Assembly (NCBI GenBank): GCA_907165135.1
Contig: OU015566.1
Location: forward strand, 12,446,157-12,510,156
Direction of reading: 5' to 3'
Source: Oikopleura dioica
Lineage: Eukaryota > Chordata > Appendicularia > Copelata > Oikopleuridae
Length of the DNA stretch: 64,000 nt
Shown here: positions 63,360-64,000 of the stretch, one piece after another
Numbering within the stretch: position 1 is the stretch's first letter
How the letters are laid out: the number at the start of each line of letters is the position of its first letter
The notes under the pieces: generated by a model
Database searches by the model: none
What the model was told of the DNA's origin: nothing
The model's input: only the letters and a program-made list of their open reading frames with translations
Program-made: the position numbers and the translations under genes

Positions 63360-64000
63360 TCAGGCCAGGAGACTATTTTCAGCAATTCTTTCCAGCAAAA
63401 GCTTCGATTTAGTCCAAATATAGCTCCTTTCATCCTCAGTTCTGAGGTTTTCCTCCAAGATCTTGTCAATTCCTTCATCCACAAACTGCTTACAATACTG
63501 AAAGCAGGCTAAATTAGTTGTTACGCAGAAGTTTGTGTACTTTGTCGACGGATTTCGCAGAAAATTCTTCTTCAAATGGGTGGGTAAGCTGAGACCATCG
63601 CCAACAAAAGAACCATCGAATCGGCTTTGATCCATTTTCAATGAGTTTGAGGAGGTCTTTGAATGTCCTGTAGCTCATACGAGCTGGTAGGCTCTCCGGA
63701 AGGAGTTCGATCAGGAAGCAGAATTTATTCTCAAGCTCCGATCGTTCTATAAAATTGGGAAGCTCGATGTCTTCATGAGCCAGAATCGTGGACATTACTT
63801 CGAGTCCATTCGTAAACCCATCCATTTTTTCATTTTCAACGGAAATCTCATGGTCTTCGACGGAATTGATCGACGCCATAAGCATCAACATTAAATCTGT
63901 ATGTTATGTTTTATTATATAAGATTGAATGTAATTACCAGCCGACATGATTTCGCGCGTCATATCCTTGTCCGAAACAATATTTCCAATGAAGCCCGTGA
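63360..64000 (-). CDS. ZYG11/ZER1-family protein, 3' end only
   Basis: Three C-terminal exons (complement): 63938 to beyond 64000, 63541-63896 and 63360-63497. They encode armadillo-type repeats (TGFIGNIVSDKDM, MSYRTFKDLLKLI, RWFFCWRWSQL) and the family end (SVDKYCKQFVDEG...LLLERI). This parallels the ZYG11/ZER1 pattern YRSF..LL, W..WAL.NL, DKYC.LL.. EGG. These proteins are substrate receptors of Cullin-2 ubiquitin ligases that recognise N-terminal glycine. The 5' part, with leucine-rich repeats and the VHL box, lies outside the window. Which of ZYG11 or ZER1 cannot be decided. Confidence 0.72.

Noticed and set aside
1-64000. CRISPR arrays, prokaryotic operons or phage features
   Set aside because: No spaced direct repeats were seen, and all confident genes are split by spliceosomal introns.

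Overview
The window looks like the genome of a larvacean tunicate (Oikopleura dioica or a close relative). This is inferred from three things. The proteins are chordate-type orthologues: FANK1, VMP1, cytohesin, hnRNP Q/R, TMEM104, NUP43, EFR3, JMJD4, UBAP2L and a ZYG11/ZER1 protein. The genes are cut by many very short introns, mostly 35-100 nt and one of 28 nt, several with GC or GA donors. A compact Ty3/gypsy element is present. I rebuilt the gene models by hand, requiring GT-AG (rarely GC-AG) junctions, continuous reading frame and family similarity. Where a junction failed I say so.

Left part (1-27 kb): mainly minus-strand, lineage-specific genes separated by long AT-rich gaps. In order: a TTAA-flanked MITE-like element, an Ig-domain membrane protein, a secreted GC-rich protein with a TATA box, a FANK1 orthologue (FN3 plus ankyrin repeats), an unrecognised two-part region, a plus-strand vWA-EGF-ZP protein, a small plus-strand secreted peptide precursor, a secreted Cys-rich protein, V-ATPase subunit G, and three low-complexity or disordered proteins.

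Middle (28-45 kb): plus-strand housekeeping genes VMP1 (ER/autophagy), a cytohesin ARF exchange factor carrying an FN3-like N-terminal extension, mitochondrial ribosomal protein L19, and hnRNP Q/R (SYNCRIP). A complete 6.6-kb Ty3/gypsy retrotransposon with identical LTRs and an intact target-site duplication sits in the second intron of SYNCRIP. The same intron carries a TATA-driven alternative first exon that reads in frame into exon 3.

Right part (45-64 kb): a TMEM104-like transporter whose 2.1-kb intron holds four tandem antisense paralogues encoding tiny single-pass membrane proteins with C-terminal PPxY motifs. This array is the most novel arrangement in the window. It is followed by NUP43, EFR3 (plasma-membrane scaffold for PI4KA), JMJD4 (close behind EFR3 and possibly in an operon), UBAP2L/Lingerer, and the 3' end of a ZYG11/ZER1-family Cullin-2 substrate receptor running off the right edge.
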